From contig NZ_JAHBBW010000004.1 of NCBI RefSeq assembly GCF_018390535.1, positions 186,001 through 250,000 on the forward strand: 64,000 nucleotides of DNA. Reading direction: 5' to 3'. The notes under the pieces are model-generated. The model made no database searches and was not told the DNA's origin. It saw only the letters and a program-made list of their open reading frames with translations. This DNA is from Bacteroides propionicigenes. GTDB taxonomy: Bacteria; Bacteroidota; Bacteroidia; Bacteroidales; Bacteroidaceae. The translations under genes and the position numbers were made by a program. This document shows, in pieces, positions 16,224-25,045 of the stretch; position 1 is the stretch's first letter, and each line of letters opens with the position of its first letter.

Positions 16224-17999
16224 TTATGCAAAGATATCACTTCGCTGGATATATGCTATAACATCTCCCTTGTTGACGTTAGCGCCTTGCTGAGCACATA
16301 CTTCAACAACACGACCTGTAAATCCGGTCATTACTTTTTCATACTCACCCCACGGCGTAGAGAGATAGCAGAATATCTCGTCATGCTGATACTTGCGTCC
16401 GATAAACGGTGCTGCAGACGGACCTTCTACAGAAACTTCCCAAAGCACCTGTCCTTTGGATGGAGCTATGATAGGATCGGCTTTAGCGCGTTTCAGCTTC
16501 CTTATCTCCTCTTCCGAATATCCGCTCTTTGCCATAGCCGCATCTTTAACACGTTCCAGTTCATCCCGGAAACGCTTCTTGGCAGCACCCGACTTATAGT
16601 CGCGATACTGACGATCGTGCATGGCCAATTCAAAGAGTTCCTCCTCATCATCACCATATTCCCAACCATTTTCATCCATTTCTTTACGATACTCATCCAG
16701 AGCGTCCGGATAGTTGGACTGAGGATCCGTATCAACAAACTCGTACCCTTTGGACCTGGCAAGTTCTATGATTTCAGAGGCCAGTTCACCCGGCAAACGT
16801 CCGCTTTTGCCCAAAATCATATCCCAAGTATGGTTATCAATCATCGTCCAGCGTTCTTCACCTTTCACCAGCTGCATCACGTTCATCAACGCAACATTCT
16901 TGACGTATTGGCTGAAGGGGGTTACCAAAGGCGGATAACCCAATTTAGGCCATACATATTCCACTTCGTCAAAGAGCATCACCAACAAGTCATCTATACT
17001 GAGTTCCGGTTGATTTTTTCCTTTCAATATCATGTTGATGCCGGAATGCACCCCTTTCAAATCAGCCATCATGGACCCCATCATACCACCCGGCAGCCCG
17101 CACTTCAAGAGCAGGGATGACATATGCTTATTGGTTGGGTCCATAAAATAACCGAGAAAATCGTCGATAAATTCCTGTGTCATGGCACGTGCCTTCATGT
17201 AAGCCTTCATATTGATGTCGGGCACTTGGAAGCCTTTATCACGCAACATGGCTTGTACTGAAATAACATCCGGATGCACCTTTCCCCACGACATAGGTTC
17301 CATAGCTACATCTATAATGTCGGCTCCGTTTTCACAGACTTCGAGAATAGAAGCCATTGAAAGCCCCGGACCACTATGCCCGTGATACTGTATCAGTACG
17401 TCAGGATGTTTTTCTTTGATAGCCTTAGTCAGTTCTCCCAACATACCCGGACGGCCGATGCCCGCCATGTCCTTCAAGCAAATTTCGGGCGCCCCCGCTT
17501 CGATAAGCCGGTCAGCAATACCTGTGTAGTACTCCACCGTATGTACAGGCGAATGAGTAATGCAGAGTGTTGCCTGCGGTATCATGCCGGCTTCAAGTGC
17601 ATAGCGGATGGATGGGATGATGTTGCGTGTTTCGTTCAGTCCGCAAAAAATGCGGGTAATGTCCACACCTTGCGCATGTTTCACTTTGTACATCAGCCGG
17701 CGTACATCGGCAGGTACGGGATACATACGCAATGCATTCAGTCCTCTATCTAACATATGGGTCTGTATGCCGGCATCATTGAAAGGTTTGGTAAAGGCAC
17801 GGACGGCCTTGTTCGGATTCTCACCATAGAGAAGATTCACTTGCTCGAAAGCACCACCATTAGTCTCGACACGTGCGAAACAGCCCATTTCGATAATCAA
17901 CGGTGCGATACGCACCAACTGGTCTACTCGCGGCTGGTATTTACCGGACGACTGCCACATATCGCGGTAAACAAGACTGAATTTAATTTCTTTTTTCAT
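16224..17999 (-). CDS. Pyruvate/oxaloacetate-type carboxyltransferase with atypical biotinyl domain
   Basis: A 591-residue protein with the carboxyltransferase TIM barrel of pyruvate carboxylase subunit B and oxaloacetate decarboxylase alpha. Metal-site residues are present: Asp13 (VYRDMWQS, usually FRDAHQS), Lys176 (CLKDMAG, the lysine carbamylated in relatives) and His206/His208 (YHGHSG). A PYC-type middle region follows, and residues from about 520 form a biotinyl/lipoyl-like domain with the closing GANVNKGDVIAYI. The AMKM attachment motif is missing: the matching stretch reads WGEYEKVMTGFTG. It is therefore either not biotinylated or modified elsewhere. No biotin carboxylase or membrane subunit is next to it. 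A promoter-like site lies at 18047-18080. Confidence 0.8.
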   Translation of the reverse strand: MKKEIKFSLVYRDMWQSSGKYQPRVDQLVRIAPLIIEMGCFARVETNGGAFEQVNLLYGENPNKAVRAFTKPFNDAGIQTHMLDRGLNALRMYPVPADVRRLMYKVKHAQGVDITRIFCGLNETRNIIPSIRYALEAGMIPQATLCITHSPVHTVEYYTGIADRLIEAGAPEICLKDMAGIGRPGMLGELTKAIKEKHPDVLIQYHGHSGPGLSMASILEVCENGADIIDVAMEPMSWGKVHPDVISVQAMLRDKGFQVPDINMKAYMKARAMTQEFIDDFLGYFMDPTNKHMSSLLLKCGLPGGMMGSMMADLKGVHSGINMILKGKNQPELSIDDLLVMLFDEVEYVWPKLGYPPLVTPFSQYVKNVALMNVMQLVKGEERWTMIDNHTWDMILGKSGRLPGELASEIIELARSKGYEFVDTDPQSNYPDALDEYRKEMDENGWEYGDDEEELFELAMHDRQYRDYKSGAAKKRFRDELERVKDAAMAKSGYSEEEIRKLKRAKADPIIAPSKGQVLWEVSVEGPSAAPFIGRKYQHDEIFCYLSTPWGEYEKVMTGFTGRVVEVCAQQGANVNKGDVIAYIQRSDIFA

Positions 18000-18046
18000 T
18001 GCAATAGGTTATTAACTATTTGTTCATCAGGTTAACTTGGTATATA

Positions 18047-18080
18047 CAAATATAAAGGATTATTCTAACATATAGTCAAA
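18047..18080 (-). promoter_or_regulatory. Candidate promoter of the carboxyltransferase gene
   Basis: Minus strand: TTTG (18080-18077), 22 bp, TATATTTG (18054-18047). An inverted repeat, AGGATTATT (18056-18064) and AATAATCCT (18080-18088), brackets the spacer and could be an operator. Confidence 0.5.
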
Positions 18081-18121
18081 ATAATCCTATAAAAATTCAC
18101 TTAAAAGATATGTTTTATATC

Positions 18122-18176
18122 ATTTAGTAAATTGAGAATTGGGATTTTTAAATTCTCAATTCTCAATTTACTAAAT
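18122..18176. repeat. Inverted repeat of the AATTGAGAATT family
   Basis: Perfect 19-bp arms (18122-18140 and 18158-18176) around a 17-base loop. The right arm contains the stop codon of the sigma factor gene (18171-18173). The arms use the words TTAGTAAATTGAGAATT, a repeat type also seen in the nqrA-nqrB gap. No T tract follows on the minus strand, so termination is uncertain. Confidence 0.65.
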
Positions 18177-18674
18177 AAAATCCTTCAATTCTTCCTGCAG
18201 CTTCTGTCTGGTGAAGAAGATGCGGCTCTTTACCGTTCCGAGGGGTAATCCAAGGCGCTCGGCAATCTCACGGTATTTAAATCCGGAAACGTGCATGGAA
18301 AAAGGAACTTTATAATCACGTGGCAATGAATTGACAATGCGGTGCATTTCCTTCAGGTCGTAAGCGCCTTCGGTACTTGCAAAACCGGAATCCTGCGGCA
18401 TACTCAGATGATACAGATTATCAGTCTGATCGACGAAAGTCTGTTCGCGCACTATTTTTCGGTAGTTATTAATAAAGATGTTACGCATGATGGTATACAT
18501 CCAACCTTTAAAATTGGTGTCAGGTTCGTATTTGTCCTCATTATCCAAGGCTTTAAGAGAGGTCTCCTGCAACAAATCATTCGCTTCTTCCCGATCGGCC
18601 GTCAATTTGTATGCAAAGCGAAGCAGTTCTTCTTGCACAGCAAGCAAATCTTTTCTAAAACTGTAAGTGTTCAT
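18171..18674 (-). CDS. RNA polymerase sigma factor, ECF subfamily
   Basis: A 167-residue sigma-70 family protein of the extracytoplasmic-function group. Region 2 is visible as LLRFAYKLTADREEANDLLQ (about 17-36) and GWMYTIMRNIFINNYRK; region 4 as LPRDYKVPFSMHVSGFKYREIAERLGLPLGTVKSRIFFTR near the end. No anti-sigma gene is adjacent, which is common for housekeeping Bacteroides ECF factors of this type. The 3' end lies inside a hairpin repeat. A weak -7-like TATACTTG lies on the minus strand at 18724-18731. Confidence 0.93.
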   Translation of the reverse strand: MNTYSFRKDLLAVQEELLRFAYKLTADREEANDLLQETSLKALDNEDKYEPDTNFKGWMYTIMRNIFINNYRKIVREQTFVDQTDNLYHLSMPQDSGFASTEGAYDLKEMHRIVNSLPRDYKVPFSMHVSGFKYREIAERLGLPLGTVKSRIFFTRQKLQEELKDFI

Positions 18675-18952
18675 ACTTTGCTAATTTTTTTTATGGTTAA
18701 TAATCGTTTAGGTTTAGTGGTTGCAAGTATACGGAAGTTTCCAAGTCTTGAGGGATGAAATACGGGCATTCTTTAGGGTGAAAACTATCACTTGACAGAT
18801 TTCACCCCCTATTTTGACAGTTTTCAGGTTAGCAAAAGGTAACGTAACCCGGTAAAAAGTACAATTTTATCGCTAATTTATAACAATATTACCATAAGAT
18901 AAACAAAAATATGGCTAAGGAGAGTACAAACGCAGGTAGACCTATAAAAAAT

Positions 18953-18990
18953 ATTTGCCTGTAATGAAAGCGGATTGTCATTTCAGGCAA
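18953..18990 (-). terminator. Terminator of the TRIC-family gene
   Basis: Arms TTTGCCTG (18953-18960) and CAGGCAAA (18983-18990), with further ATGA/TCAT pairing inside; on the minus strand a TATTTTTTAT tract follows. The rest of the 350-bp gap 18675-19025 holds only a small inverted repeat (GGGTGAAA near 18777 and TTTCACCC) and no gene that I can support. Confidence 0.7.
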
Positions 18991-19025
18991 ACACAAACAC
19001 AGAAAAAGGGTTGGAAAAGTCAGCT

Positions 19026-19655
19026 TTATTTCCCTTCTCCCTCTTCGTCATTACCCGTAAGTATAGGCAGGCAAATTTTATATTTCACAGCCAAAATACG
19101 GGTAATGAATACCGATATTCCGCCTATCACCTGACAACCGTAGGAGTGCATACCCAACAGTTCACATATCCAATAGGCCGTACCCCCCACTACACATGCC
19201 ATCGCATATATCTCTTTGCGGAAAATAAGAGGGATTTCATTGATAAAGACATCCCTTATCACACCGCCTGCCGCTCCGGTGATGCTTCCCATGATGATTG
19301 CCACCCAAAACGGATAGCCCAACGCCAAACTCTTGCCCACGCCCACCACCGTAAACAGCGCCAGGCCGATTGTGTCGAAGATAAAGAATGTATTGTGCAG
19401 ATGAATAAGATGCTTCCCGAAAAAAATAACCCACAACAAAGCGAGTCCGGTACATATCAGATAAATGGGATCTGTCATCCAGCCGGGGGTGACATCCAGC
19501 AGAAGGTCACGTATCGTACCACCGCCAATGGCCGTAACGAAGCCCACCACGTATGCGCCGAACCAGTCGAAACGCTTTGCCGAAGCCAGACGTATGCCGC
19601 TGATAGCAAATGCAAACGTACCAATGAAGTCGAGTATCTGAACAAATGTTGGCAT
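19026..19655 (-). CDS. TRIC-type (UPF0126/YadS) membrane protein
   Basis: A 209-residue inner-membrane protein with about seven hydrophobic segments and two internal copies of the family motif: AIGGGTIRDLLLD (near 50) and AAGGVIRDVFIN (near 135). Bacterial members of the UPF0126 family are homologous to trimeric intracellular cation channels and conduct monovalent cations in studied cases; a physiological role here is unknown. I chose the ATG at 19655 (MPTFVQILDFIGTFAFAISG); an in-frame start 30 bp upstream adds charged residues before the first helix. It is divergent from the epimerase-like gene, 81 bp away. Confidence 0.88.
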   Translation of the reverse strand: MPTFVQILDFIGTFAFAISGIRLASAKRFDWFGAYVVGFVTAIGGGTIRDLLLDVTPGWMTDPIYLICTGLALLWVIFFGKHLIHLHNTFFIFDTIGLALFTVVGVGKSLALGYPFWVAIIMGSITGAAGGVIRDVFINEIPLIFRKEIYAMACVVGGTAYWICELLGMHSYGCQVIGGISVFITRILAVKYKICLPILTGNDEEGEGK

Positions 19656-19736
19656 GAGAGTATTTCTTTTTTTGCAAAGTAACAAATAAATTCCCTAAGA
19701 AAATGTATTTTTGTCCCACCAATTTATATATCAGCA

Positions 19737-20831
19737 ATGAAAATAACCATCGTATCGGGCGCACGTCCCAACTTCATGAAAATTGCTCCCCTCTGCCGTG
19801 CCATTGACGCCGCCAGAGAGACAGGTAAAAACATCTCCTATCGCATAGTCTACACCGGTCCTCAGGATGATACCACCCTGGATGCCTCGCTCTTCTCTGA
19901 CCTTGCCATGCGCAAACCCGATGCCTATTTAGGTATCAGCGGGCGCGACCACTCGCAGGTAGCCGCCTCCATCATGCTCGCTTTCGAACGTGAGCTCAAC
20001 GAGCATCCCGCCCAAGTAGTACTCGTTGTGGATGACATGACCGCCACCATGAGCTGTGCCATCGTAGCCAAAAAGCGCGGACTGAAAGTGGCACACGTCA
20101 TTGCCGGTACGCGTTCGTTCGACATGAATATGCCTCGTGAGGTAAACCGCACCATCGTAGATGCCATTTCCGACTATCTCTTCACTGCCGGAATGATAGC
20201 TAACCGAAACCTCAATCAAGAGGGAATGATACCGGAATACATCCATTACGTAGGCAATATTCTCATCGACACCATTCGTTACAACCGCCACCGCCTGATA
20301 CAACCGCTTTGGTTTTCCAGCCTCGGACTGCGCAAAGGCAATTACCTATTGCTCACCCTCAATCGCCACGATCTGTTGGAGAAGAAAGCCATACTCTCCT
20401 CCCTGATGCAGACGCTGGCAGAAAAAGCCGGCGATATGCCTATCGTAGCCCCCATACACCCGTACGTAGAGCGCGCCATCAAATCACTGGGGCTTGATAT
20501 GCCCCACCTGCATATCCTCCCGCCCCAAAGTTATCTGCACTTCGGCTTCCTCATCAACCAAGCTAAAGGTATAGTGACCGACTCCGGCAACATAGCCGAA
20601 GAGGCCACCTTCCTCGACGTACCCTGCATCACACTCAACACTTATGCCGAACACCCCGAGACTTGGCGCATCGGAACCAACGAACTTGTCGGAGAGAACT
20701 CCTTCGCTCTTTCCGCCTCCCTCGACAAACTGTTGCACGGCGAATGGAAACACGCCACTCTGCCTGACCGCTGGGACGGACGTACAGCCGAACGCATTGT
20801 ACAGACATTGATAAATGGAGAAAAGGTATAG
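19737..20831 (+). CDS. Divergent UDP-N-acetylglucosamine 2-epimerase-like protein
   Basis: A 364-residue GT-B fold protein like WecB/MnaA, which interconvert UDP-GlcNAc and UDP-ManNAc. Family landmarks can be followed but many are altered: GARPNFMKIAPL for GTRPE.IK.AP, TGPQDD for TGQH, VVDDMTATMS for V.GDT.S, AHVIAGTRSFDMNMPREVNR for HVEAGLRS...PEE.NR, LTLNRHD for VT.HR.EN, IHPYV for PHP. and TDSGNIAEEA for TDSGG.QEE. The changes at the His and Glu of the catalytic motifs make epimerase activity doubtful. A -7-like TATTTTTG is at 19706-19713. It has no polysaccharide genes beside it. Confidence 0.75.
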   Translation: MKITIVSGARPNFMKIAPLCRAIDAARETGKNISYRIVYTGPQDDTTLDASLFSDLAMRKPDAYLGISGRDHSQVAASIMLAFERELNEHPAQVVLVVDDMTATMSCAIVAKKRGLKVAHVIAGTRSFDMNMPREVNRTIVDAISDYLFTAGMIANRNLNQEGMIPEYIHYVGNILIDTIRYNRHRLIQPLWFSSLGLRKGNYLLLTLNRHDLLEKKAILSSLMQTLAEKAGDMPIVAPIHPYVERAIKSLGLDMPHLHILPPQSYLHFGFLINQAKGIVTDSGNIAEEATFLDVPCITLNTYAEHPETWRIGTNELVGENSFALSASLDKLLHGEWKHATLPDRWDGRTAERIVQTLINGEKV

Positions 20832-20884
20832 GAAAACCATTTCGGAAATCATCCCGCAGGAGACAGATACCCTTGCGGATTAAT

Positions 20885-20950
20885 TATGATATACATCAAA
20901 GTCCGTTTTGATGTATATCATATCTGTTTTTCATACGTATGAAAGATTGT
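20885..20950. repeat. 22-bp array of TTTGAT/TTTCAT dyads, three units
   Basis: Units start at 20885, 20907 and 20929. The 16-bp cores are TATGATATACATCAAA, TTTGATGTATATCATA and TTTCATACGTATGAAA; the third is a perfect palindrome. The first two are also reverse complements of one another (15-bp arms 20886-20900 and 20907-20921). The array lies 54 bp after the epimerase-like gene and about 155 bp before the next promoter. The rest of the 290-bp gap shows nothing firm. Confidence 0.75.
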
Positions 20951-21104
20951 CACTATTCTATATAAATCACGCTCTATCCTGTCAATATTAACAAACAAGA
21001 GGGAAGAAACAGGAGAGATAGGGAAATAAGGTGGCGGCTGATAAAGCGGGTTTCTCTTAAGTATTCTTTAAAAAATATTTGCTTCTTGATTAACAGTAAA
21101 TTGC

Positions 21105-21112
21105 TAACTTTG
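21105..21112 (+). promoter_or_regulatory. Candidate -7 box of the DUF5686 gene
   Basis: TAACTTTG, a perfect TAnnTTTG. The nearest TTTG upstream (21078-21081) is 23 bp away. Transcription would start within about 5 bases of the ATG at 21123, leaving almost no leader. Confidence 0.5.
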
Positions 21113-21122
21113 CAAATTGATT

Positions 21123-23717
21123 ATGAAACATATGAAACCATTATACAGTATAACCCTGTTTCTTCTACTGTTGCTATTCGCTTCTACCGGAGCATCGGCA
21201 CAGATAAAAGGAGTCATAACGGACTCTCTGACCCACGAGCCGCTGATGTACATCACCGTACAGTACGAGGGAAAAGGCGTAGGCAGTATTTCCAATGCCG
21301 ACGGAGAATATCAGGTAGAGACCCGTAAAGGCTGGAACGAGCTGACCTTCTCCGCCATTGGCTACATCACCAAGAAAGTAAAATTCGCTCCCGGAACAAA
21401 AGAGCTCAACGTAAAGCTGGCCCCTGCCGACGTGATGCTTTCCGAAGTCGTTGTCAAGCCCAAAAAAGAGAAATACTCGCGCAAGAACAATCCTGCCGTA
21501 GAGTTCATGAAGAAAGTCATCGAGAATAAGAAAGCCTTAAAACTCGAAGAGAACGACTACTACCAGTACCAAAAGTACGAAAAGATGAAAATGTCCATCA
21601 ACGATGTCACCCCGGAGAAAATGGAAAAAGGCATCTACAAGAAATTCTCTTTCTTCAAAGACCAAGTGGAACTCTCGCCCAAAACCAATAAGATGATTCT
21701 GCCTATCTCCATCAAGGAGACAGCTTCCAAGACCATCTACCGCAAAAGCCCCAAGAGCGAAAAGACCATCATCGAAGGTATGAACTCCAACGGTATCGAA
21801 GAATTCTTCAATACGGGTGATATGCTGGGAACTATTCTCACTGACGTATTCTCTGATATCAACATCTATGATGATGACATCCGCCTGCTGCAACGTCGCT
21901 TTGTCAGCCCTATCGGACGTGGAGCTATCAGCTTCTACAAGTTCTACCTCATGGACACCCTTATGGTGGACAAGCAAGAGTGCGTGCACCTCACCTTTGT
22001 GCCCCAGAACTCACAGGATTTCGGTTTCACCGGACACCTGTATGTAGTGAAAGATTCCACCTATGCCGTAAAGAAGGCCATTATGAACCTACCCAAGAAG
22101 ACAGGCGTCAACTTCGTGGAGAACCTCGACATCGTGCAACAGTTTGAACAACTGCCCGACAGCAATTGGGTACTCACCGACGACGACATGACAGTGGAAC
22201 TCGCCCTGATGAAAGGCATACAAGGTCTGGAAGTGCAACGTACCACCAAGTACAGCGACTACAAATTCGACGAGATAGAACCCCGTCTTTTCCGTTTGAA
22301 AGGAAGTGTCATCAAAGAAGCCAATATGCTTGCCAAGAGTGACGAATACTGGGCTAAAGTACGCCAAGTGCCGCTCACCAAGAAAGAAAGTTCTATGGAC
22401 GTATTCATGAACCGCATCGAACAGATACCGGGTTTCAAATATGTCATCTTCGGTGCAAAGGCGCTCATTGAGAATTTTGTGGAAACGGGTAGCAAGAAGC
22501 ATCCCAGCAAGTTTGACTTCGGCCCCATCAACACCATGATTACCAGTAACTATGTGAACGGGACCCGTTTCCGTCTCAGTGGTATGACCACCGGTAACCT
22601 GCATCCGCACTGGAGTTTCAGCGGCTATGGAGCCTACGGTACGCGTGACAAAAAATGGTTCTACTCCGGACAGGCTGCCTACTCTTTCAACAAACGCGAG
22701 TACGTCCTCTGGGAGTTCCCCAAGCACTACCTCGCCTTCCAGTACACCTACGATGTGATGTCCCCTATGGACAAATACCTGGCAACAGACAAGGACAATA
22801 TGTTCGTCGGCTGGAAATGGACCACCGTAGACCAGATGTCATATATGCGCGACGCCACCCTGACCTACGAACTCGAAACCCAATCCGGTTTCTCTGTCAA
22901 GGCTATGGCACGCCACCGTAACGACCAACCCGCCGGAATGTTGCAATATTGGAAGAACAACGGCACTACCCCCGGCGAATGGGACGAAAAGAACACTCTG
23001 GTGCACGACATCACCACCACCGAAATGGGGCTGACCCTACGCTATGCCCCCGGTGAGACGTTTGTCAACACCAAGCAACGCCGCGTACCCGTATCACTGG
23101 ATGCACCTACATTCACCCTCTCACACACCGTAGGCTTGAAAGGCGTGCTGGGAGGCGAATACAACTTCAACCTTACAGAAGCCAGTATACGCAAACGTTT
23201 TTGGTTTGGTTCGTGGGGTAAACTGGACGTTACCGCCCGCGCCGGTGCGCAATGGAACACCGTCCCCTTCCCGTTGCTGAACCTCCCGATGGCAAACCTT
23301 TCATACATTACCCAAAATAACGAATCGTTCAACCTCATCGACAATATGGAGTTCCTGAACGACCGCTACGCCTCGCTCGCCCTCAGCTACGACATGAACG
23401 GAAAGCTCTTCAACCGCATCCCCCTCATCAAGAAACTGAAGTGGAGAGAGATGTTCCGCATCCGCGGTATGTGGGGCACACTGACAGACAAAAACAACCC
23501 GTACAAAAGCAACAACCCCGATTTGTTCCTTTTCCCCATGCGCGACGGTATGCCCACCAGCCACGTTATGGGACACACGCCTTACGTTGAAGCCAGTGTA
23601 GGTATCTATAACATCTTCAAGTTACTGCATATAGAATATGTGCGCCGCCTCACCTACACCGACATACCGGGGGTAAAGAAAGGCGGAGTACGGTTTATGA
23701 TATTAATGATATTTTAA
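21123..23717 (+). CDS. DUF5686 outer-membrane protein with carboxypeptidase-like N-terminal domain
   Basis: An 864-residue exported protein. After a signal peptide (about residues 1-26, ending GASA-Q) comes a CarboxypepD-regulatory-like domain (IKGVITDSLTHEPLMYITVQ to KLAPADVMLSEVVVKPKK), as in TonB-dependent receptors, then the large DUF5686 region ending in a barrel-like C-terminus (GGVRFMILMIF). No plug or TonB box is evident, so it is not a classic receptor. Two ATG codons, 21123 and 21132, could be the start; a TTG at 21117 is unlikely. It lies 30 bp before rarA and appears to head a four-gene transcript. Function is unknown. Confidence 0.85.
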   Translation: MKHMKPLYSITLFLLLLLFASTGASAQIKGVITDSLTHEPLMYITVQYEGKGVGSISNADGEYQVETRKGWNELTFSAIGYITKKVKFAPGTKELNVKLAPADVMLSEVVVKPKKEKYSRKNNPAVEFMKKVIENKKALKLEENDYYQYQKYEKMKMSINDVTPEKMEKGIYKKFSFFKDQVELSPKTNKMILPISIKETASKTIYRKSPKSEKTIIEGMNSNGIEEFFNTGDMLGTILTDVFSDINIYDDDIRLLQRRFVSPIGRGAISFYKFYLMDTLMVDKQECVHLTFVPQNSQDFGFTGHLYVVKDSTYAVKKAIMNLPKKTGVNFVENLDIVQQFEQLPDSNWVLTDDDMTVELALMKGIQGLEVQRTTKYSDYKFDEIEPRLFRLKGSVIKEANMLAKSDEYWAKVRQVPLTKKESSMDVFMNRIEQIPGFKYVIFGAKALIENFVETGSKKHPSKFDFGPINTMITSNYVNGTRFRLSGMTTGNLHPHWSFSGYGAYGTRDKKWFYSGQAAYSFNKREYVLWEFPKHYLAFQYTYDVMSPMDKYLATDKDNMFVGWKWTTVDQMSYMRDATLTYELETQSGFSVKAMARHRNDQPAGMLQYWKNNGTTPGEWDEKNTLVHDITTTEMGLTLRYAPGETFVNTKQRRVPVSLDAPTFTLSHTVGLKGVLGGEYNFNLTEASIRKRFWFGSWGKLDVTARAGAQWNTVPFPLLNLPMANLSYITQNNESFNLIDNMEFLNDRYASLALSYDMNGKLFNRIPLIKKLKWREMFRIRGMWGTLTDKNNPYKSNNPDLFLFPMRDGMPTSHVMGHTPYVEASVGIYNIFKLLHIEYVRRLTYTDIPGVKKGGVRFMILMIF

Positions 23718-23718
23718 G

Positions 23719-23738
23719 GAATTATGAATTCATAATTC
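23719..23738. repeat. 20-bp perfect palindrome
   Basis: GAATTATGAATTCATAATTC is a perfect palindrome in the 30-bp gap between the DUF5686 gene and rarA. With no loop it cannot make an RNA hairpin of full length. It is a short member of the ATTCATAATTC-type intergenic words common in Bacteroides. Confidence 0.5.
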
Positions 23739-23747
23739 AATACAGTC

Positions 23748-25013
23748 ATGCAACCATTAGCAGAACGGCTTCGGCCAAAGACATTAGACGAGTACATCGG
23801 TCAGAAACACTTGGTAGGACCGGGAGCTGTACTGCGCAAGATGATTGACGCAGGGCGTATCTCCTCATTCATCCTGTGGGGTCCTCCAGGAGTGGGCAAG
23901 ACAACGCTTGCCCAGATTATAGCCAACAAACTGGAAACACCGTTTTACACTCTCAGCGCTGTAACCAGCGGTGTAAAGGATGTACGCGACGTAATAGACC
24001 GTGCCAAGAGCAACCGTTTTTTCTCTCAGGCAAGCCCTATACTGTTCATCGATGAAATCCACCGTTTCAGCAAATCGCAGCAAGACTCGCTGCTCGGCGC
24101 CGTGGAGCAGGGAACGGTGACGTTGATAGGCGCTACTACCGAGAACCCCTCATTTGAGGTAATCCGTCCGTTACTCTCCCGTTGCCAGCTCTATGTACTG
24201 AAATCACTGGAGAAAGAAGACCTGTCGGAACTACTCCAACGTGCCATAACTACGGACGTCCAACTGAAAGAGCGGCAAATAGAGCTCAAGGAGACTACCG
24301 CTATGCTCCGTTACAGTGGAGGTGATGCCCGCAAACTACTCAACATTCTCGACCTCGTTGTACAGTCCGAAGCCGGAGACCCCATAGTCATCACCGATGA
24401 AATGGTGACCGACCGTCTTCAGCAAAATCCCCTTGCCTACGACAAAGACGGGGAGATGCACTATGACATCATCTCAGCCTTTATCAAGTCCATCCGCGGC
24501 AGTGACCCTGACGGAGCTATCTACTGGTTGGCACGCATGGTAGAAGGTGGTGAAGATCCCGCTTTCATAGCCCGTCGTCTCGTCATATCCGCTTCCGAAG
24601 ACATCGGACTGGCAAACCCCAACGCCTTGTTACTTGCCAATGCCTGTTTCGACACCATTATGAAAGTGGGCTGGCCCGAAGGACGCATTCCACTTGCAGA
24701 GACCACGATTTACCTCGCCACCAGTCCCAAAAGCAACTCTGCCTATATGGCCATCAACGATGCCCTCGAACTGGTGCGACAGACAGGTAACCTGCCCGTC
24801 CCCCTGCATCTGCGAAACGCCCCTACCAAGCTGATGAAACAGCTCGGCTACGGCGACAACTATAAATATGCCCATGATTATCCCGGCAACTTCGTCCGCC
24901 AGCAGTTCCTGCCCGACGATCTGAAAGACCGCCGCATCTGGCACCCTCAAGATAATCCCGCCGAACAGAAACATAAGGAAAGGATGCAAGCATTATGGGG
25001 GAAAAAGGAATAA
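23748..25013 (+). CDS. rarA: Replication-associated recombination protein A (AAA+ ATPase)
   Basis: A 421-residue RarA/MgsA (WRNIP1) family protein that acts at stalled replication forks. It begins PLAERLRPKTLDEYIGQKHL and has Walker A GPPGVGKTT (near 46), Walker B ILFIDEIHRF, sensor 1 GATTENPSFE and the arginine finger region PLLSRCQLY. The C-terminal tetramerisation part holds AMVEGGEDPAFIARRLVISASEDIGLANP, diagnostic of the family. Length is normal. It sits between the DUF5686 gene and a hydroxyacid dehydrogenase with gaps of 30 and 32 bp. Confidence 0.97.
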   Translation: MQPLAERLRPKTLDEYIGQKHLVGPGAVLRKMIDAGRISSFILWGPPGVGKTTLAQIIANKLETPFYTLSAVTSGVKDVRDVIDRAKSNRFFSQASPILFIDEIHRFSKSQQDSLLGAVEQGTVTLIGATTENPSFEVIRPLLSRCQLYVLKSLEKEDLSELLQRAITTDVQLKERQIELKETTAMLRYSGGDARKLLNILDLVVQSEAGDPIVITDEMVTDRLQQNPLAYDKDGEMHYDIISAFIKSIRGSDPDGAIYWLARMVEGGEDPAFIARRLVISASEDIGLANPNALLLANACFDTIMKVGWPEGRIPLAETTIYLATSPKSNSAYMAINDALELVRQTGNLPVPLHLRNAPTKLMKQLGYGDNYKYAHDYPGNFVRQQFLPDDLKDRRIWHPQDNPAEQKHKERMQALWGKKE

Positions 25014-25045
25014 TCATCAATTACTAATAACTAATAACCATAAAG

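Noticed and set aside
18122..18176. A Rho-independent terminator for the sigma factor
   Set aside because: The stem is perfect but AT-rich and no T run follows on the minus strand; I list it as a repeat instead.
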